DNA of 64,000 nt, taken from contig NZ_JNIO01000007.1 in the NCBI RefSeq assembly GCF_000702545.1, forward strand, positions 124,001 to 188,000, in the 5' to 3' direction. The position numbers were made by a program, and so were the translations under genes. Below, in pieces: positions 18,515 through 27,459 of the stretch (the stretch's first letter is position 1; every line of letters starts with the position of its first letter). Source of the DNA: Selenomonas sp. AB3002 (GTDB lineage: Bacteria; Bacillota; Negativicutes; Selenomonadales; Selenomonadaceae). The notes beneath the pieces were generated by a model. That model did not search any database. It saw nothing but the letters and a program-made list of their open reading frames with translations, and had not been told where the DNA came from.

Positions 18515-19645
18515 TCACAGAGGGCAAACATTCCCTTGGCGAACTGAGAAGAACGCACCTATCTTTTTCTCCGGAAAATAAGCCCTATCAGTAGCCGTAA
18601 TGATCGTCTGTATCCTCTCCCGCTGCAAAAACAGCAAAAGTTCCTTCCTGCGTGAAGGATCCAGCTCACTCATCACATCATCCAGCAGCAGCACAGGATA
18701 TGCCCCTGTCTCCCCCCGGATGAATTCCAGTTCCGACAGCTTCAAAGCCAGCGCACCAGTCCTCTGCTGCCCCTGTGACCCATAGGTGCGCAGGTCAACG
18801 CCGTTGACAGCCAGCTTCAAGTCATCCCGGTGCGGTCCCACGCTGGTGACACCGCGAATGATATCCAGCTCATGACGCTTGTTCAGCATTTCATTATACC
18901 ACGGAACAAGCCCCTCTGTCACCTTTCCAGCCGTGAGAGACGGCCCGCCCTCACCAGATGGTGCGTGAAGGTCGTAGCTCACCTCAAGGCTCTCCAGAGC
19001 CCCTGAGATGCGCCTTTGCATGAGACGGGAGAGCATGGCCAGGCGGTTCACAGCTTCCATGCGCTTGGCGGTGATCTTGGCGGCGCTTTCGGCCAGCTGC
19101 ACATCCCAGAGCTCCAGCATATCCCTGCCCGCCTGGCCCTCACGGATTTTCTTCAAGAGGTTGTTCCGCTGGGTGATAAGGCGTCCGTATTTGTTCATCT
19201 CCCGGTAATAGGCAGGACTGGTCTGGCTTATTTCCGTATCAAGAAAGGCACGCCTGAGCTGTGGCGCGCCCTTTACCAGATATAAGTCCTCGGGAGAGAA
19301 AAGCACCGTGGTAAGGCTCCCCACCAAAGTCTTGGGAGTGACCACATGGCTGTTCAGCATCATCTGGCGGCGCTTCATACGGCTGAACCTCAGCTCGATG
19401 GTATTGCCCACCCCCAGACGGGAGAACCCCAGCCGCACCGCCCCCTGCTGGCTGTCCCAGCGGATGAGCTCCGCATCCCTGCCGGTGCGGTGTGACTTGG
19501 CCAGGGAAGCATAGTAAACCGCCTCCAGGATATTTGTCTTCCCCTGGGCATTCTGACCGATAAAGACCGTAATGCCCTCAGGGAACTTGAAGTCCAGGGA
19601 CTCATAATTCCTGAACTGCCTCAGCTGCAAGGATTCCACCAGCAT
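18515..19645 (-). CDS. recF: DNA replication and repair protein RecF
   Basis: This 376-residue SMC-like ATPase has the Walker A motif 'GQNAQGKTNILEAVYYASL', the ABC signature region 'YGSQGQQRTGALALKLSELE' and Walker B 'PVLLLDDVMSELD'. RecF binds gapped DNA with RecO/RecR to load RecA. The ATG at 19645 gives the standard start 'MLVESLQLRQFRNY'; a start at 19681 would add residues not seen in the family. It lies 48 bases after yaaA, in the conserved dnaA-dnaN-yaaA-recF order. Confidence 0.95.
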   Translation of the reverse strand: MLVESLQLRQFRNYESLDFKFPEGITVFIGQNAQGKTNILEAVYYASLAKSHRTGRDAELIRWDSQQGAVRLGFSRLGVGNTIELRFSRMKRRQMMLNSHVVTPKTLVGSLTTVLFSPEDLYLVKGAPQLRRAFLDTEISQTSPAYYREMNKYGRLITQRNNLLKKIREGQAGRDMLELWDVQLAESAAKITAKRMEAVNRLAMLSRLMQRRISGALESLEVSYDLHAPSGEGGPSLTAGKVTEGLVPWYNEMLNKRHELDIIRGVTSVGPHRDDLKLAVNGVDLRTYGSQGQQRTGALALKLSELEFIRGETGAYPVLLLDDVMSELDPSRRKELLLFLQRERIQTIITATDRAYFPEKKIGAFFSVRQGNVCPL

Positions 19646-19693
19646 ATAAAAACCGCCTTTCTGCATAAATATGCAAGGCACTGATAATGCCTG

Positions 19694-19909
19694 TTAACCC
19701 CTGCACACTCTCCATGTACCCATGTCCTTGATTTCGATTACGTCCCCAGCCTTCAGCTTCCGCCTCCGGGCAGACTCCTTCTCCCCGTTCCGATAAACCA
19801 GCCCCTCAGCCAGCAGACCCTTGAGTTCGCCCCCAGAGGACAGAACCCCAGCCCACTTCAAGAACTGGTCCAGCTGAATCTCCTCAGTTTCGATAGTAAT
19901 ATCTTGCAT
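19694..19909 (-). CDS. yaaA: S4-domain RNA-binding protein YaaA
   Basis: This 71-residue protein is an S4 RNA-binding domain ('IQLDQFLKWAGVLSSGGELK', 'GDVIEIKDMGTWRV'). AAGGAGATAATCTT precedes the ATG at 19909; the longer frame to 20107 runs into a dispersed repeat and is not used. The position between dnaN and recF is that of yaaA in Firmicutes. Its function is not settled; a ribosome-assembly role has been proposed for relatives. Confidence 0.9.
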   Translation of the reverse strand: MQDITIETEEIQLDQFLKWAGVLSSGGELKGLLAEGLVYRNGEKESARRRKLKAGDVIEIKDMGTWRVCRG

Positions 19910-19983
19910 AAGATTATCTCCTTGTAGAATTGCCATAACGATTATAACTGCCCTTAGTATGACAAGCGAAATTAGTAGACAAT

Positions 19984-20118
19984 ACCTGCCCCGTTTACGG
20001 GGAAGGTGGCAGCCGAAGGCTGACGGAAGGGGGGCTAGAGGTCGATAAGTTTGCCCTCGAAATCGCCCCTTCCACCGCCTAACGGCGGTCCCCCTCCCCC
20101 GTTTCACGGTGGAGGTAA
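19984..20118. repeat. Dispersed palindromic repeat, family B
   Basis: It runs ACCTGCCCCGTTTACGGGGA, GGTGGCAGCCGAAGGCTGAC, GGAAGGGGGG, then CGCCCCTTCCACCGCC and CCCGTTTCACGGTGGAGGT. Inverted ends and an internal hairpin are present. It lies between dnaN and yaaA. Confidence 0.8.
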
Positions 20119-20128
20119 TTTCAACTCG

Positions 20129-21241
20129 TTACCTTGCCGTCCTCACAGGAGTGACAACATAAACGAAATCCTCCACCCCATCTTCAATGATCCGTGCAGC
20201 CGTCAGCGGCTGATTCATGCAGAAGGTGATGGTCTTGCTGTCGATATTCTTAAGTGCATCCACGATGTACTGTGAATTGAAGGCAATGGAGATATTGGGC
20301 CCGTCAATCTGAGCTGCCACATCCTCATTGGCCTGGCCGACCTCCTGGTTCACAGAGGAAATCAGCACCTTGTCATTTTCGAAGTCCAGCAAAATGATAT
20401 TGTACTCGGAAGAACGGGCAATGAGGGAAACCCTGTCCACAGCAGCCCGGAAGTCAGCTGTGTCCAGATGGACCTTCGTCTCGAATTCAGCGGGAATGAC
20501 CCGGTTGAAGTCAGGGAAAGCACCTTCCAGCAGGCGGGTGGTCATGAACACGTTCTCGAATTCAAAGCTCATGGAGTTGTAAGAGCAGGTGACCTTCACA
20601 TCAATGGGCACTTCGCTGGTCAGATTGTGGTAAACATCCTGCAGGAACCTGCCGGGAACAATCATATTGATGGAAGTAGTAGGATCATCAAGATGCATGG
20701 TGTTCACAGCCAGGCGATGGCTGTTGGTGGCAGCCCAGATGACCTTGTCCTGACGTACCTGAACAGAAACGCCTGTGAAAAGCGGGCGGTTCGGGTCTGT
20801 TGCGCAGGCGAAAACCGTCTTCTTGATTGCTTCCCGGAGGACATTGTCCTTGACGGAAAAGCTGAGATTTCCTTCGAAATGCTTGACCGTAGGATATGAT
20901 CTGGCATCCATGGAGAGCAGGCGGAAGTCGGCCTGAGCAGAGGTTATGTGAGCTACTTTCTTGGTTGTATCATAATCAATGGTGACTTCTTCACCGGGTA
21001 GTTTCGTGACTACCTCCTGGAAATACCTGCCAGTGATGGCGATCTCACCAGGTTTTTCTATCTCAGCATGGAACTTGGAGATAAGGCCTGTCTCATTGTT
21101 GTTGCCATGGACTTCTGCCGTGTCCCCTTCAGCTTTCAGATAAAGAGCTGACAAAAGGGGAGTCTGTGGCTTGGAAGCAATGGCTTTGGAGGCAAAACGG
21201 AGGGAGCTTAAGAGTTCGTTCTTGGCACAGGTGATTTTCAT
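20129..21241 (-). CDS. dnaN: DNA polymerase III beta subunit (sliding clamp)
   Basis: This 370-residue protein has the three repeated clamp domains of DnaN. It begins 'MKITCAKNELLSSLRFASKA' and has typical elements such as 'ITGRYFQEVVTKLPG', 'RPLFTGVSVQV' and the C-terminal 'VTPVRTAR'. The clamp ring tethers the polymerase to DNA and binds RegA/Hda-like and repair partners. It follows dnaA with 315 bp of origin DNA between them. Confidence 0.97.
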   Translation of the reverse strand: MKITCAKNELLSSLRFASKAIASKPQTPLLSALYLKAEGDTAEVHGNNNETGLISKFHAEIEKPGEIAITGRYFQEVVTKLPGEEVTIDYDTTKKVAHITSAQADFRLLSMDARSYPTVKHFEGNLSFSVKDNVLREAIKKTVFACATDPNRPLFTGVSVQVRQDKVIWAATNSHRLAVNTMHLDDPTTSINMIVPGRFLQDVYHNLTSEVPIDVKVTCSYNSMSFEFENVFMTTRLLEGAFPDFNRVIPAEFETKVHLDTADFRAAVDRVSLIARSSEYNIILLDFENDKVLISSVNQEVGQANEDVAAQIDGPNISIAFNSQYIVDALKNIDSKTITFCMNQPLTAARIIEDGVEDFVYVVTPVRTAR

Positions 21242-21280
21242 GGGCGTTCCTTTCTCTTTTGAAAATGGTTCATGAAATGA

Positions 21281-21311
21281 GAAAAGGGGCCTGACCTTGC
21301 AAGGGGCCCCC
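21281..21311 (-). terminator. Likely dnaA terminator
   Basis: GGCCCC pairs with GGGGCC across a 13-base loop and is followed by TTTTC on the minus strand, upstream of dnaN. It would end or attenuate dnaA transcripts after the origin segment. Confidence 0.5.
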
Positions 21312-21319
21312 GTGGTTTA

Positions 21320-21545
21320 GTTAATACTTATAGATTTATATTTTAAATAGCCGTCGTAGTAGTAGGGCCTGTGGATAGGTGGATAAGTGGCAGGAGCCCT
21401 ATAGCTTATGCACATTTCCACTGTTGATAAAGCTGTGGGAGTTTTGTTCCAGGTTATCCACATACTCACAGGGAAAAGAGGAAAAGGCAGTTATCCACAA
21501 TTTGCTCACAGAAATATACAGAGATAATCAACGGAGTTATCAACA
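21320..21545. other. oriC unwinding segment between dnaA and dnaN
   Basis: DnaA boxes lie at 21370-21378 (TGTGGATAG), 21422-21430 (TGTTGATAA), 21454-21462 and 21491-21499 (both TTATCCACA) and 21537-21545 (TTATCAACA). Next to the first box are GGCC and the DnaA-trio TAGTAGTAG (21357-21365), followed outward by an AT-only stretch at 21320-21350. This order (boxes, GC cluster, trios, AT-rich DNA) is that of the Bacillus subtilis unwinding site and marks where the strands should open. Confidence 0.88.
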
Positions 21546-21556
21546 GGTGCTGGCTC

Positions 21557-23065
21557 CTACTTCTGTATCTCCTCGATAAGCTCAGTGATAGTGTTGGCCA
21601 GCTTCACCTCAGTCTCCTTGTCCTTGGAGATCTTGTCACAGGCGTGGAGAACAGTGGTGTGGTCGCGGCCGCCGAAGAAGTTGCCGATCTGGGGGAGGCT
21701 GGTTTCCGTCAGCTCACGGCAGAGGTACATGGCAATCTGGCGGGGGAAGGCGATATTGCGGCTGCGCTTCTTGGAGTGCAGGTCTTCCACAGTTACTTTG
21801 AAATAGCTGGCTACGATGCTCTCGATGATCTCCATGGTGATTTCCTTGGAGGCACCCTGGGGGAAGACATCCTTGAGGGCGGCGGCCACCACCTCAGTGG
21901 TGATGGGAATCTTATTGAGAGAAGCGTAAGCCACCACCCGGGTGAGAGCGCCTTCCAGCTCTCTGATGTTGCTGTCAATGCGGCTGGCGATGTAGACCAT
22001 GACGTCATTGGGCACATCGAAGTGGTCGATGATGGCTTTGTTCTTGAGGATGGCGATGCGGGTTTCCAGGTCAGGTGCCTGGATATCCGTGATGAGGCCC
22101 CATTCAAAGCGGCTGCGCAGCCTGTCTTCCAGTTTCTGCACCTCTTTGGGAGGACGGTCGGAGCTCAGGATGATCTGCTTCTGGGCATCGTGGAGGGTGT
22201 TGAAGGTATGGAAGAACTCCTCCTGGGTACTTGTCTTGCCACTGATGAACTGGATATCGTCAACCAGCAGTACATCAATATTGCGGTACTTCTGGCGGAA
22301 AGCCTCAGCCTGGCCCTTCTGGATGCTCTGGATGATCTCGTTGGTGAACTGCTCGGAGGAGACGTAAAGCACCCTCATATTGGGATGGCTTTTCAGCACG
22401 CTATTGCCGATGGCGTGCATCAGATGGGTCTTGCCCAAACCAACGCCGCCGTACATGAAGAAGGGGTTGTAGACCTTGCCGGGATTCTCCGCTACTGCCA
22501 GGGCTGCCGCATGGGCAAAGCGGTTGGAGCCGCCGGTGACGAAGGTATCAAAGGTGTATTTCGGATTCAAAGAGGAAGAATCTCCCGGGGCAATCAGGTG
22601 CATATCTGCATCAGAGGCAGAAGCAATCTTTGCTTCTGCAGCAGGGACAGGCATTTCCACAGGTGAAGGGGCAGCAGTGCCGGGGAGTTTCACCCTTACC
22701 GGCTCGGCATAGCCCAGGGTCTGCTGCTCCGGGGTGTCCTTGGGACGGAGAGTCTCCCGCTGCTCTCTTACTTTCGGCAATTCTTCCTGGGCTTCCCGGA
22801 GCCATTCTTCCTTGGGAATGGTCTCAATCTTGATGCGGCGGGGGGAACCCAGGACATCTTTCACCACGTCCTCCAGCATGCTGCGGTATTTTTCATTTAC
22901 CCAGTCCCTGGTGAAGTCCGTGCGTGCCCCGATGACCAGCGTCTCCTCGTCCATGGAGAGCACCGTAAGGGGTGAGAGCCACTGCTTGCAGATGGTCATG
23001 GAGAAATACTCCGGTGCCTTGGCAAAGATATGCTCCCAGAGGGCCTTGAGTTCCGTCTTGTCCAT
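21557..23065 (-). CDS. dnaA: Chromosomal replication initiator DnaA
   Basis: This 502-residue AAA+ initiator has domain I at residues 1-90, a variable Pro/Ala linker, and the ATPase core from '[20 protein letters not shown]' with Walker A '[16 protein letters not shown]' and Walker B 'LLVDDIQFI'. The C-terminal DNA-binding domain has the signature '[15 protein letters not shown]'. The linker is somewhat longer than in Bacillus (446 residues in total). It sits between two DnaA-box groups, so it is probably autoregulated. Confidence 0.97.
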   Translation of the reverse strand: MDKTELKALWEHIFAKAPEYFSMTICKQWLSPLTVLSMDEETLVIGARTDFTRDWVNEKYRSMLEDVVKDVLGSPRRIKIETIPKEEWLREAQEELPKVREQRETLRPKDTPEQQTLGYAEPVRVKLPGTAAPSPVEMPVPAAEAKIASASDADMHLIAPGDSSSLNPKYTFDTFVTGGSNRFAHAAALAVAENPGKVYNPFFMYGGVGLGKTHLMHAIGNSVLKSHPNMRVLYVSSEQFTNEIIQSIQKGQAEAFRQKYRNIDVLLVDDIQFISGKTSTQEEFFHTFNTLHDAQKQIILSSDRPPKEVQKLEDRLRSRFEWGLITDIQAPDLETRIAILKNKAIIDHFDVPNDVMVYIASRIDSNIRELEGALTRVVAYASLNKIPITTEVVAAALKDVFPQGASKEITMEIIESIVASYFKVTVEDLHSKKRSRNIAFPRQIAMYLCRELTETSLPQIGNFFGGRDHTTVLHACDKISKDKETEVKLANTITELIEEIQK

Positions 23066-23104
23066 TCTGATGGTTTCCTTTCAATAATAAAAGCAAGATT
23101 CATG

Positions 23105-23304
23105 TTATCCACATGGTTATCAACAGCTGTGGATAACTTTCTGCACAGGCTGGAAAGCCCAGCAGCCACAAAGACCCGCAAGCTATCGCCTACGGGACTG
23201 TCCACAAAATATCAACAGTTATTTTATCAGAAAGACATAGAGTTATCAACAGGCAATCCACTAAAATCTGTGGATAATTCACAAAGAGAAGGCGGTTATC
23301 CACA
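23105..23304. other. oriC DnaA-box cluster upstream of dnaA
   Basis: Boxes are seen at 23105-23113 (TTATCCACA), 23117-23125 (TTATCAACA), 23128-23136 (TGTGGATAA), 23243-23251 (TTATCAACA), 23269-23277 (TGTGGATAA) and 23296-23304 (TTATCCACA). The region 23066-23538 holds no gene. With the dnaA-dnaN segment it makes a two-part origin, and the dnaA promoter should lie within it. Confidence 0.88.
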
Positions 23305-23421
23305 AAGTTTTACACTTTTCCACAATATATAGTGCTCTTATCCTTCAGAGCATATTTTAGGAAGATAAAATAATTCTCTTGGAATATGTTATAAATCATG
23401 CTTGACAAATGCAGGAAAGGC

Positions 23422-23451
23422 TTGACAGTAGGCAGCTCACTAATTTATAAT
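23422..23451 (+). promoter_or_regulatory. Promoter of rpmH operon
   Basis: TTGACA (23422-23427) and TATAAT (23446-23451) are 18 bp apart, about 80 bp before rpmH. Confidence 0.75.
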
Positions 23452-23538
23452 GTGCATTGAACTGTGATTTTGAATAGACTTAGCATACGTTCACTATGTA
23501 TAGATGCACGTAAAATCCCGTGAAGGAGGTGTTTTGCA

Positions 23539-23673
23539 TTGAAGATGACATTCCAGCCGAACAACCATTGGCGCAAGAAGACTCATGGCTTCCGTGAGCG
23601 CATGAAGACCAAGGGCGGCCGTCTCGTTCTGAAGAGAAGACGCCAGCGCGGCAGAAAGAAGCTTTCCGCTTAA
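23539..23673 (+). CDS. rpmH: 50S ribosomal protein L34
   Basis: This 44-residue basic protein reads '[18 protein letters not shown]' and ends 'GRKKLSA', typical of L34. The start is the TTG at 23539, 8 bases after AAGGAGGT; the ATG at 23545 would be too far away and would drop two residues. It is the first gene rightward of the origin, followed by a terminator-like hairpin and rnpA, the standard order. Confidence 0.96.
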   Translation: MKMTFQPNNHWRKKTHGFRERMKTKGGRLVLKRRRQRGRKKLSA

Positions 23674-23686
23674 GCAACGCAAAGTC

Positions 23687-23710
23687 GAGGCCACTTCGTG
23701 GCCTCTTTTT
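23687..23710 (+). terminator. Terminator/attenuator after rpmH
   Basis: An 8-bp stem (GAGGCCAC with GTGGCCTC) on a TTC loop is followed by TTTTT. Partial readthrough would feed rnpA. Confidence 0.8.
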
Positions 23711-23761
23711 CTGATTAACGGGGGATTTTCCCCATTTCTATATATAAGGGAGACCTGGATT

Positions 23762-24112
23762 TTGAAACTGACACTGAAAAGAGGGCGCATGCTGAAGCGC
23801 AGGAGTGAGTTCCAGCGGGTCTACCACAAGGGCAAGAGCTACGCCGGACGCTACCTGATTCTCTATGTGTTCAATAACTATCATGGGGAGAAGGACCATC
23901 TGGGATTTGCCGCTGGCAAGAAGTTGGGCTGCGCCGCGGTGAGAAACCGTGTGAAGCGGCTTTTGCGTGAGGCTGTGCGGCTGGAGCAGGAGAAGATACC
24001 CCAGGGAGTGACTCTCCTGCTGGTAGGGCGGGCTGCCACAGTCAAGGCCAAGAGCCACCAGGTAAGACAGGAGCTGGTAAAGCTGCTGAAAAAGGCAAAA
24101 CTCACGGAGTAA
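23762..24112 (+). CDS. rnpA: Ribonuclease P protein component
   Basis: This 116-residue basic protein has the RNase P motif '[18 protein letters not shown]' and the start region '[20 protein letters not shown]'. It assists the RNA subunit in cutting tRNA 5' leaders. Translation starts at the TTG at 23762 behind AAGGGAG. yidD follows after 4 bases. Confidence 0.95.
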   Translation: MKLTLKRGRMLKRRSEFQRVYHKGKSYAGRYLILYVFNNYHGEKDHLGFAAGKKLGCAAVRNRVKRLLREAVRLEQEKIPQGVTLLLVGRAATVKAKSHQVRQELVKLLKKAKLTE

Positions 24113-24116
24113 AAGT

Positions 24117-24326
24117 ATGAAGACTGTGCTCTTGCTGTTGGTGAAGTTCTACAGGAATTTCATTTCGCCCATGTTTCCTCCTTCCTGCCGGTATGTACCT
24201 ACCTGCTCGGAGTACGCCCTGACTGCCCTTGAGAAATACGGTGCATTGAAGGGCGGCTGGCTGGCGGTGAAACGCATCTGCCGCTGCCATCCCTGGCATG
24301 AGGGCGGCTACGACCCGGTGCCATAA
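24117..24326 (+). CDS. yidD: Membrane protein insertion efficiency factor YidD
   Basis: This 69-residue protein has the family pattern '[20 protein letters not shown]' and '[17 protein letters not shown]' with conserved cysteines. YidD helps YidC-dependent insertion of inner-membrane proteins. It sits between rnpA and yidC as usual. Confidence 0.95.
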   Translation: MKTVLLLLVKFYRNFISPMFPPSCRYVPTCSEYALTALEKYGALKGGWLAVKRICRCHPWHEGGYDPVP

Positions 24327-24327
24327 G

Positions 24328-24350
24328 ACCTCCACCGCTTGCGTGTGAGG
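24328..24350. repeat. Remnant of family B repeat
   Basis: CCTCCACCGCTTGCG followed by TGTGAGG is the left tip of a family B element, left between yidD and yidC. The rest of the element is gone. Confidence 0.6.
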
Positions 24351-24400
24351 CATTTACTAACAGTTCCTTAACTATCGAATGAGAATGGACGTGATTTTGT

Positions 24401-25096
24401 TTGGAATTTTTCTCGAATCTCTTAAGTCCCATTGAGAGCCTGCTGCAGTTTGTGCTGGGAGGGCTCTATAACGTCAACAGCCTCTTTGGCCTGGTGAGCT
24501 ACGGCTATGCCATCATCCTTTTGACCATTATCGTGAAATTCCTGCTCTACCCCCTGACGGTGAAGCAGGTGAAGTCCATGAAAGCCATGCAGGAGCTTTC
24601 TCCGAAGCTGAAGAAGCTGCAGGAGAAGTACAAGGACAATCCCCAGGTCATGCAGCAGAAAGTGGCTGCCTTGTATAAGGACGCCGGGGTGAACCCTTTG
24701 GCTGGCTGCCTGCCCCTGCTTGTGCAGATGCCCATTCTCATGGGTATGTACTACTCACTTTACAATCTGGAATATCCTTCTGCAGATGCAGCCCAGTTCC
24801 TCTGGCTGCCCTCCTTGTCCGAGGCTGACCCGTATTATATCCTGCCCATCCTGAACGTGCTGACTACTTTCTATCAGACTCGTCAGACCTCTGATACCAG
24901 CAACCCCCAGATGCGTATCATGATGCTGGTGATGCCTCTCTTCATCGGTTTCATCAGCCTAAACTTCCCCTCCGGCCTGGTGCTTTACTGGGTAGTAATG
25001 AACCTCTGCCAGATCCTTCAGCAGTGGTGGATCTATCGTGAGGGCGGCCCCGCTGAGAAGGCCAAGGCTGCTGTGCGCTCGAAGGAGGAAGCCTGA
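24401..25096 (+). CDS. yidC: YidC/Oxa1 family membrane protein insertase
   Basis: This 231-residue protein has five or six hydrophobic segments and the coiled cytoplasmic hairpin 'MQELSPKLKKLQEKYKDNPQ'. Later it has 'NPLAGCLPLLVQMPILMGMY', the core of the Oxa1 fold. It lacks the large periplasmic domain of proteobacterial YidC. The start is the TTG at 24401; an in-frame stop lies just upstream. No strong Shine-Dalgarno is seen. It overlaps jag by one base. Confidence 0.94.
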   Translation: MEFFSNLLSPIESLLQFVLGGLYNVNSLFGLVSYGYAIILLTIIVKFLLYPLTVKQVKSMKAMQELSPKLKKLQEKYKDNPQVMQQKVAALYKDAGVNPLAGCLPLLVQMPILMGMYYSLYNLEYPSADAAQFLWLPSLSEADPYYILPILNVLTTFYQTRQTSDTSNPQMRIMMLVMPLFIGFISLNFPSGLVLYWVVMNLCQILQQWWIYREGGPAEKAKAAVRSKEEA

Positions 25097-25863
25097 TGGG
25101 AGCATTTGATTTTATTAAAAGTCTCTTTGGCAGCAAGGAAAAGACGGAAGCACCCCAGATGGAAAATACTTCTGTCGCCGCTGCTCCCGCTCCTGAGGAG
25201 GTAAAGGAAGAGCCTGCACCTAAAGTAGAGGAGCAGGCAGCTCCTGTGCTTTCCCAGCCTATTTCCACCGGGGGCGGCTACGGCAAGCCCTTTGCTGAGG
25301 TGGTGAGGGAGGCAGAGGAACAGGAGTTCCATGAAGATGATGAATACGCCTCCGGCGTGGATATAAGCAAGGAGCCCAGTGAGGAAGTGACCCTCCAGCG
25401 GGGAGAGAAGTTCCTGCAGGAGCTCTTTGAGTCCATGCACATAGACGTGCAGATTCTCCGCCGGGAAGATGAGGACGGTACCGTCTACGAGCTGGCAGGA
25501 GAGCGTTTGGGCATTCTCATTGGCAAGCATGGACAGACTTTGGATGCCATCCAGTACTTGGCTAATCTGGCTGCCAACAAGGACCACACTGACGGTCATG
25601 CCCGCATTATCCTGGATATTGAGGGCTACCGCTCCCGTCGTGAGGAAACCCTCATGCGCCTGGCCGGCCATCTGGCCGAGAAAGCCTGCCGCATCGGTCA
25701 GGAAGTGCACCTGGAGCCCATGAACCGCCACGAGCGCAAGATCATTCACACGGCCCTGCAGGACAACCGCAAGGTGTCCACCTACAGTGCCGGCGAGGAG
25801 CCCCGCCGCTACGTGGTCATCGTGCCCCGCAGGCGCAAGCGCAAGTTTGAACGCGAATATTGA
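25096..25863 (+). CDS. jag: Jag/KhpB RNA-binding protein
   Basis: This 255-residue protein has a short start 'MGAFDFIKSLFGSKEKTE', a long acidic Pro/Glu-rich linker (residues 15-90), a Jag-N-like segment, a KH domain with 'LGILIGKHGQTLDAIQYLAN', and an R3H domain with 'EPMNRHERKIIHTALQ'. KhpB proteins bind RNA, often with KhpA, and influence cell division and envelope synthesis. It overlaps the yidC stop (TGATG). Confidence 0.93.
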   Translation: MGAFDFIKSLFGSKEKTEAPQMENTSVAAAPAPEEVKEEPAPKVEEQAAPVLSQPISTGGGYGKPFAEVVREAEEQEFHEDDEYASGVDISKEPSEEVTLQRGEKFLQELFESMHIDVQILRREDEDGTVYELAGERLGILIGKHGQTLDAIQYLANLAANKDHTDGHARIILDIEGYRSRREETLMRLAGHLAEKACRIGQEVHLEPMNRHERKIIHTALQDNRKVSTYSAGEEPRRYVVIVPRRRKRKFEREY

Positions 25864-25872
25864 GCATAAGAA

Positions 25873-25905
25873 AAGCAAGGAGACGTCAAAGCTCCTTGCT
25901 TTTTT
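25873..25905. terminator. Bidirectional terminator between jag and mnmE
   Basis: A 10-bp stem (AAGCAAGGAG with CTCCTTGCTT) is flanked by A-rich DNA and six T. It is shared by the convergent genes. Confidence 0.88.
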
Positions 25906-25910
25906 GTTGC

Positions 25911-27293
25911 CTATTTGCCGATACAGAACCGCTTGAACACCTCGTCAACGATATCGTCTCCCAGGGCTTCGCCGGTGAGTTCTCCCAGGGCTTCCCAGGC
26001 GGAGCGCAGGTCGATGGAGATGAAGTCCAGGCCCATATCACTATCGATGGTGCTGATGGCTTCCTGCAGGTGGTGGCGGGCTTTTTTGAGGATCTCTGCT
26101 TCCTCCTCGTCCCGCAGGAAGGCAGCCTGGGGGTCGGCGCCATGCTTGAAGACAAAGGCGTGGACGGACCGGGAAAGGTCTGCAAGGCCGTCTTTGTCTC
26201 CTTTGGTGCTGATGGAGATAATGGGCAGTTCTGGCAGGCGCTTTTGCAGTTCTTCAGCGCTCAGTTTCTCTGGCAGATCATTCTTGGTCAGCAGGGCGAT
26301 GGCCTGCTGGTCCTGCAGCAGGGAGAGGATTTCCTCATCTTCATTATCCAGAGGGCGGGAGGAGTCAAAGAGGGCCAGCACCAGCTGGGCCTTTTCTATA
26401 TATTCCTTGGATTTTTCCACTCCCAGCTGTTCTACCGTGTCGGAAGTCTCTCTGATGCCAGCCGTGTCGATGATGCGCAGGGGCACTCCCTCAAGGTCGG
26501 CATATTCCTCGATGGCATCCCGGGTAGTGCCGGGAATGTCCGTGACAATGGCCCGCTCCTCCCGCAGCAGGGCGTTCAGGAGGCTGCTCTTGCCCACGTT
26601 GGGCTTGCCGATGATGGCGGTCATCAGCCCTTCCCGCAGGATGCGCCCTGTGCTGGCAGTGGAGATAAGACCGCTGAATTTGGCAGACAGGCCTTCGATT
26701 TTTCCCCGCATTTTTTCCAGCTCTGCTTCCTCCACTCCCTCCTCCGGGAAGTCGATGAGGGCTTCCAGATGGGCGATGAAGCCCAGGATTTCCCTGCGCC
26801 AGCCCTGGAGCTCGCTGGAGAAGCTGCCGGTGAGGTGGCCTGTGGCCTGCCTGAGGGCCATGTCTGTCTTGGCATTGATGACATCCATGACTGCCTGTGC
26901 TTCACTGAGGTCAAGGCGCCCGTTGAGGAAAGCACGCTTGGTGAATTCCCCCGGCTCGGCAGGCCGCGCCCCGGCCTCGAATACAGCTCTTAGCACAGAG
27001 CGCAGAGCCATGGGGCCGCCGTGGCACTGCAGCTCGACCACATCTTCGCAGGTGTAGCTTTTAGGCGCGCGCATGATGAGGGCAATGGCCTCGTCAATCA
27101 GGCTGCCGTCCCGGGCGATGATTTTCCCGTAGGCGGCGGTATAGGCGGCCATGGCAGTGGGCTTTTTGCCTGAGGGCGACACAAAGACCTTGTCTGCTAT
27201 CTCCAGGGCCTTTTTCCCGCTGAGGCGGATAATGCCGATGCCGCCTGCCCCGGGGGCAGTGGCAATGGCGGCAATGGTATCTTCTTTATACAT
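25911..27293 (-). CDS. mnmE: tRNA modification GTPase MnmE
   Basis: This 460-residue protein has an N-terminal tetrahydrofolate-binding domain ('MYKEDTIAAIATAPGAGGIG'), helical domain, and inserted G domain with 'GKPNVGKSSLLNAL', 'DIPGTTRD' and 'DTAG'. The C-terminal Cys-Ile-Gly-Lys motif is present. With MnmG it makes the wobble uridine modification cmnm5U. Usually it follows jag on the same strand; here it is inverted and convergent, and mnmG lies 20 kb away. A 12-bp inverted repeat overlaps its promoter. Confidence 0.96.
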   Translation of the reverse strand: MYKEDTIAAIATAPGAGGIGIIRLSGKKALEIADKVFVSPSGKKPTAMAAYTAAYGKIIARDGSLIDEAIALIMRAPKSYTCEDVVELQCHGGPMALRSVLRAVFEAGARPAEPGEFTKRAFLNGRLDLSEAQAVMDVINAKTDMALRQATGHLTGSFSSELQGWRREILGFIAHLEALIDFPEEGVEEAELEKMRGKIEGLSAKFSGLISTASTGRILREGLMTAIIGKPNVGKSSLLNALLREERAIVTDIPGTTRDAIEEYADLEGVPLRIIDTAGIRETSDTVEQLGVEKSKEYIEKAQLVLALFDSSRPLDNEDEEILSLLQDQQAIALLTKNDLPEKLSAEELQKRLPELPIISISTKGDKDGLADLSRSVHAFVFKHGADPQAAFLRDEEEAEILKKARHHLQEAISTIDSDMGLDFISIDLRSAWEALGELTGEALGDDIVDEVFKRFCIGK

Positions 27294-27302
27294 AAGTCAT
27301 TC

Positions 27303-27349
27303 CTCCAAAGTCTATGAGATTAGTATAGTAGACTTTGGAGTTTTTTCAA
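27303..27349 (-). promoter_or_regulatory. mnmE promoter within a 12-bp inverted repeat
   Basis: On the minus strand TTGAAA (27344-27349) and TATACT (27322-27327) are 16 bp apart. CTCCAAAGTCTA (27303-27314) and its exact complement (27329-27340) flank the -10 element; the left copy contains the Shine-Dalgarno of mnmE. Read rightward the same repeat plus TTTTTT is a perfect terminator that would block antisense transcription. Operator or terminator cannot be decided. Confidence 0.6.
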
Positions 27350-27459
27350 ATAGGGCAAAAAAATTTCTCCGTGCTGGCAATTTTTCCCTCCCAGCCTCCA
27401 TTTATATAGGTGAGGGGCAAGAAAAAAGCCTTGCAGAGAGAAAGAGAGGAGAATGAATC

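Noticed and set aside
18139-20118. CRISPR-like repeated blocks
   Set aside because: Copies are single, palindromic, of variable length and scattered between genes; there is no repeat-spacer array and no cas gene.
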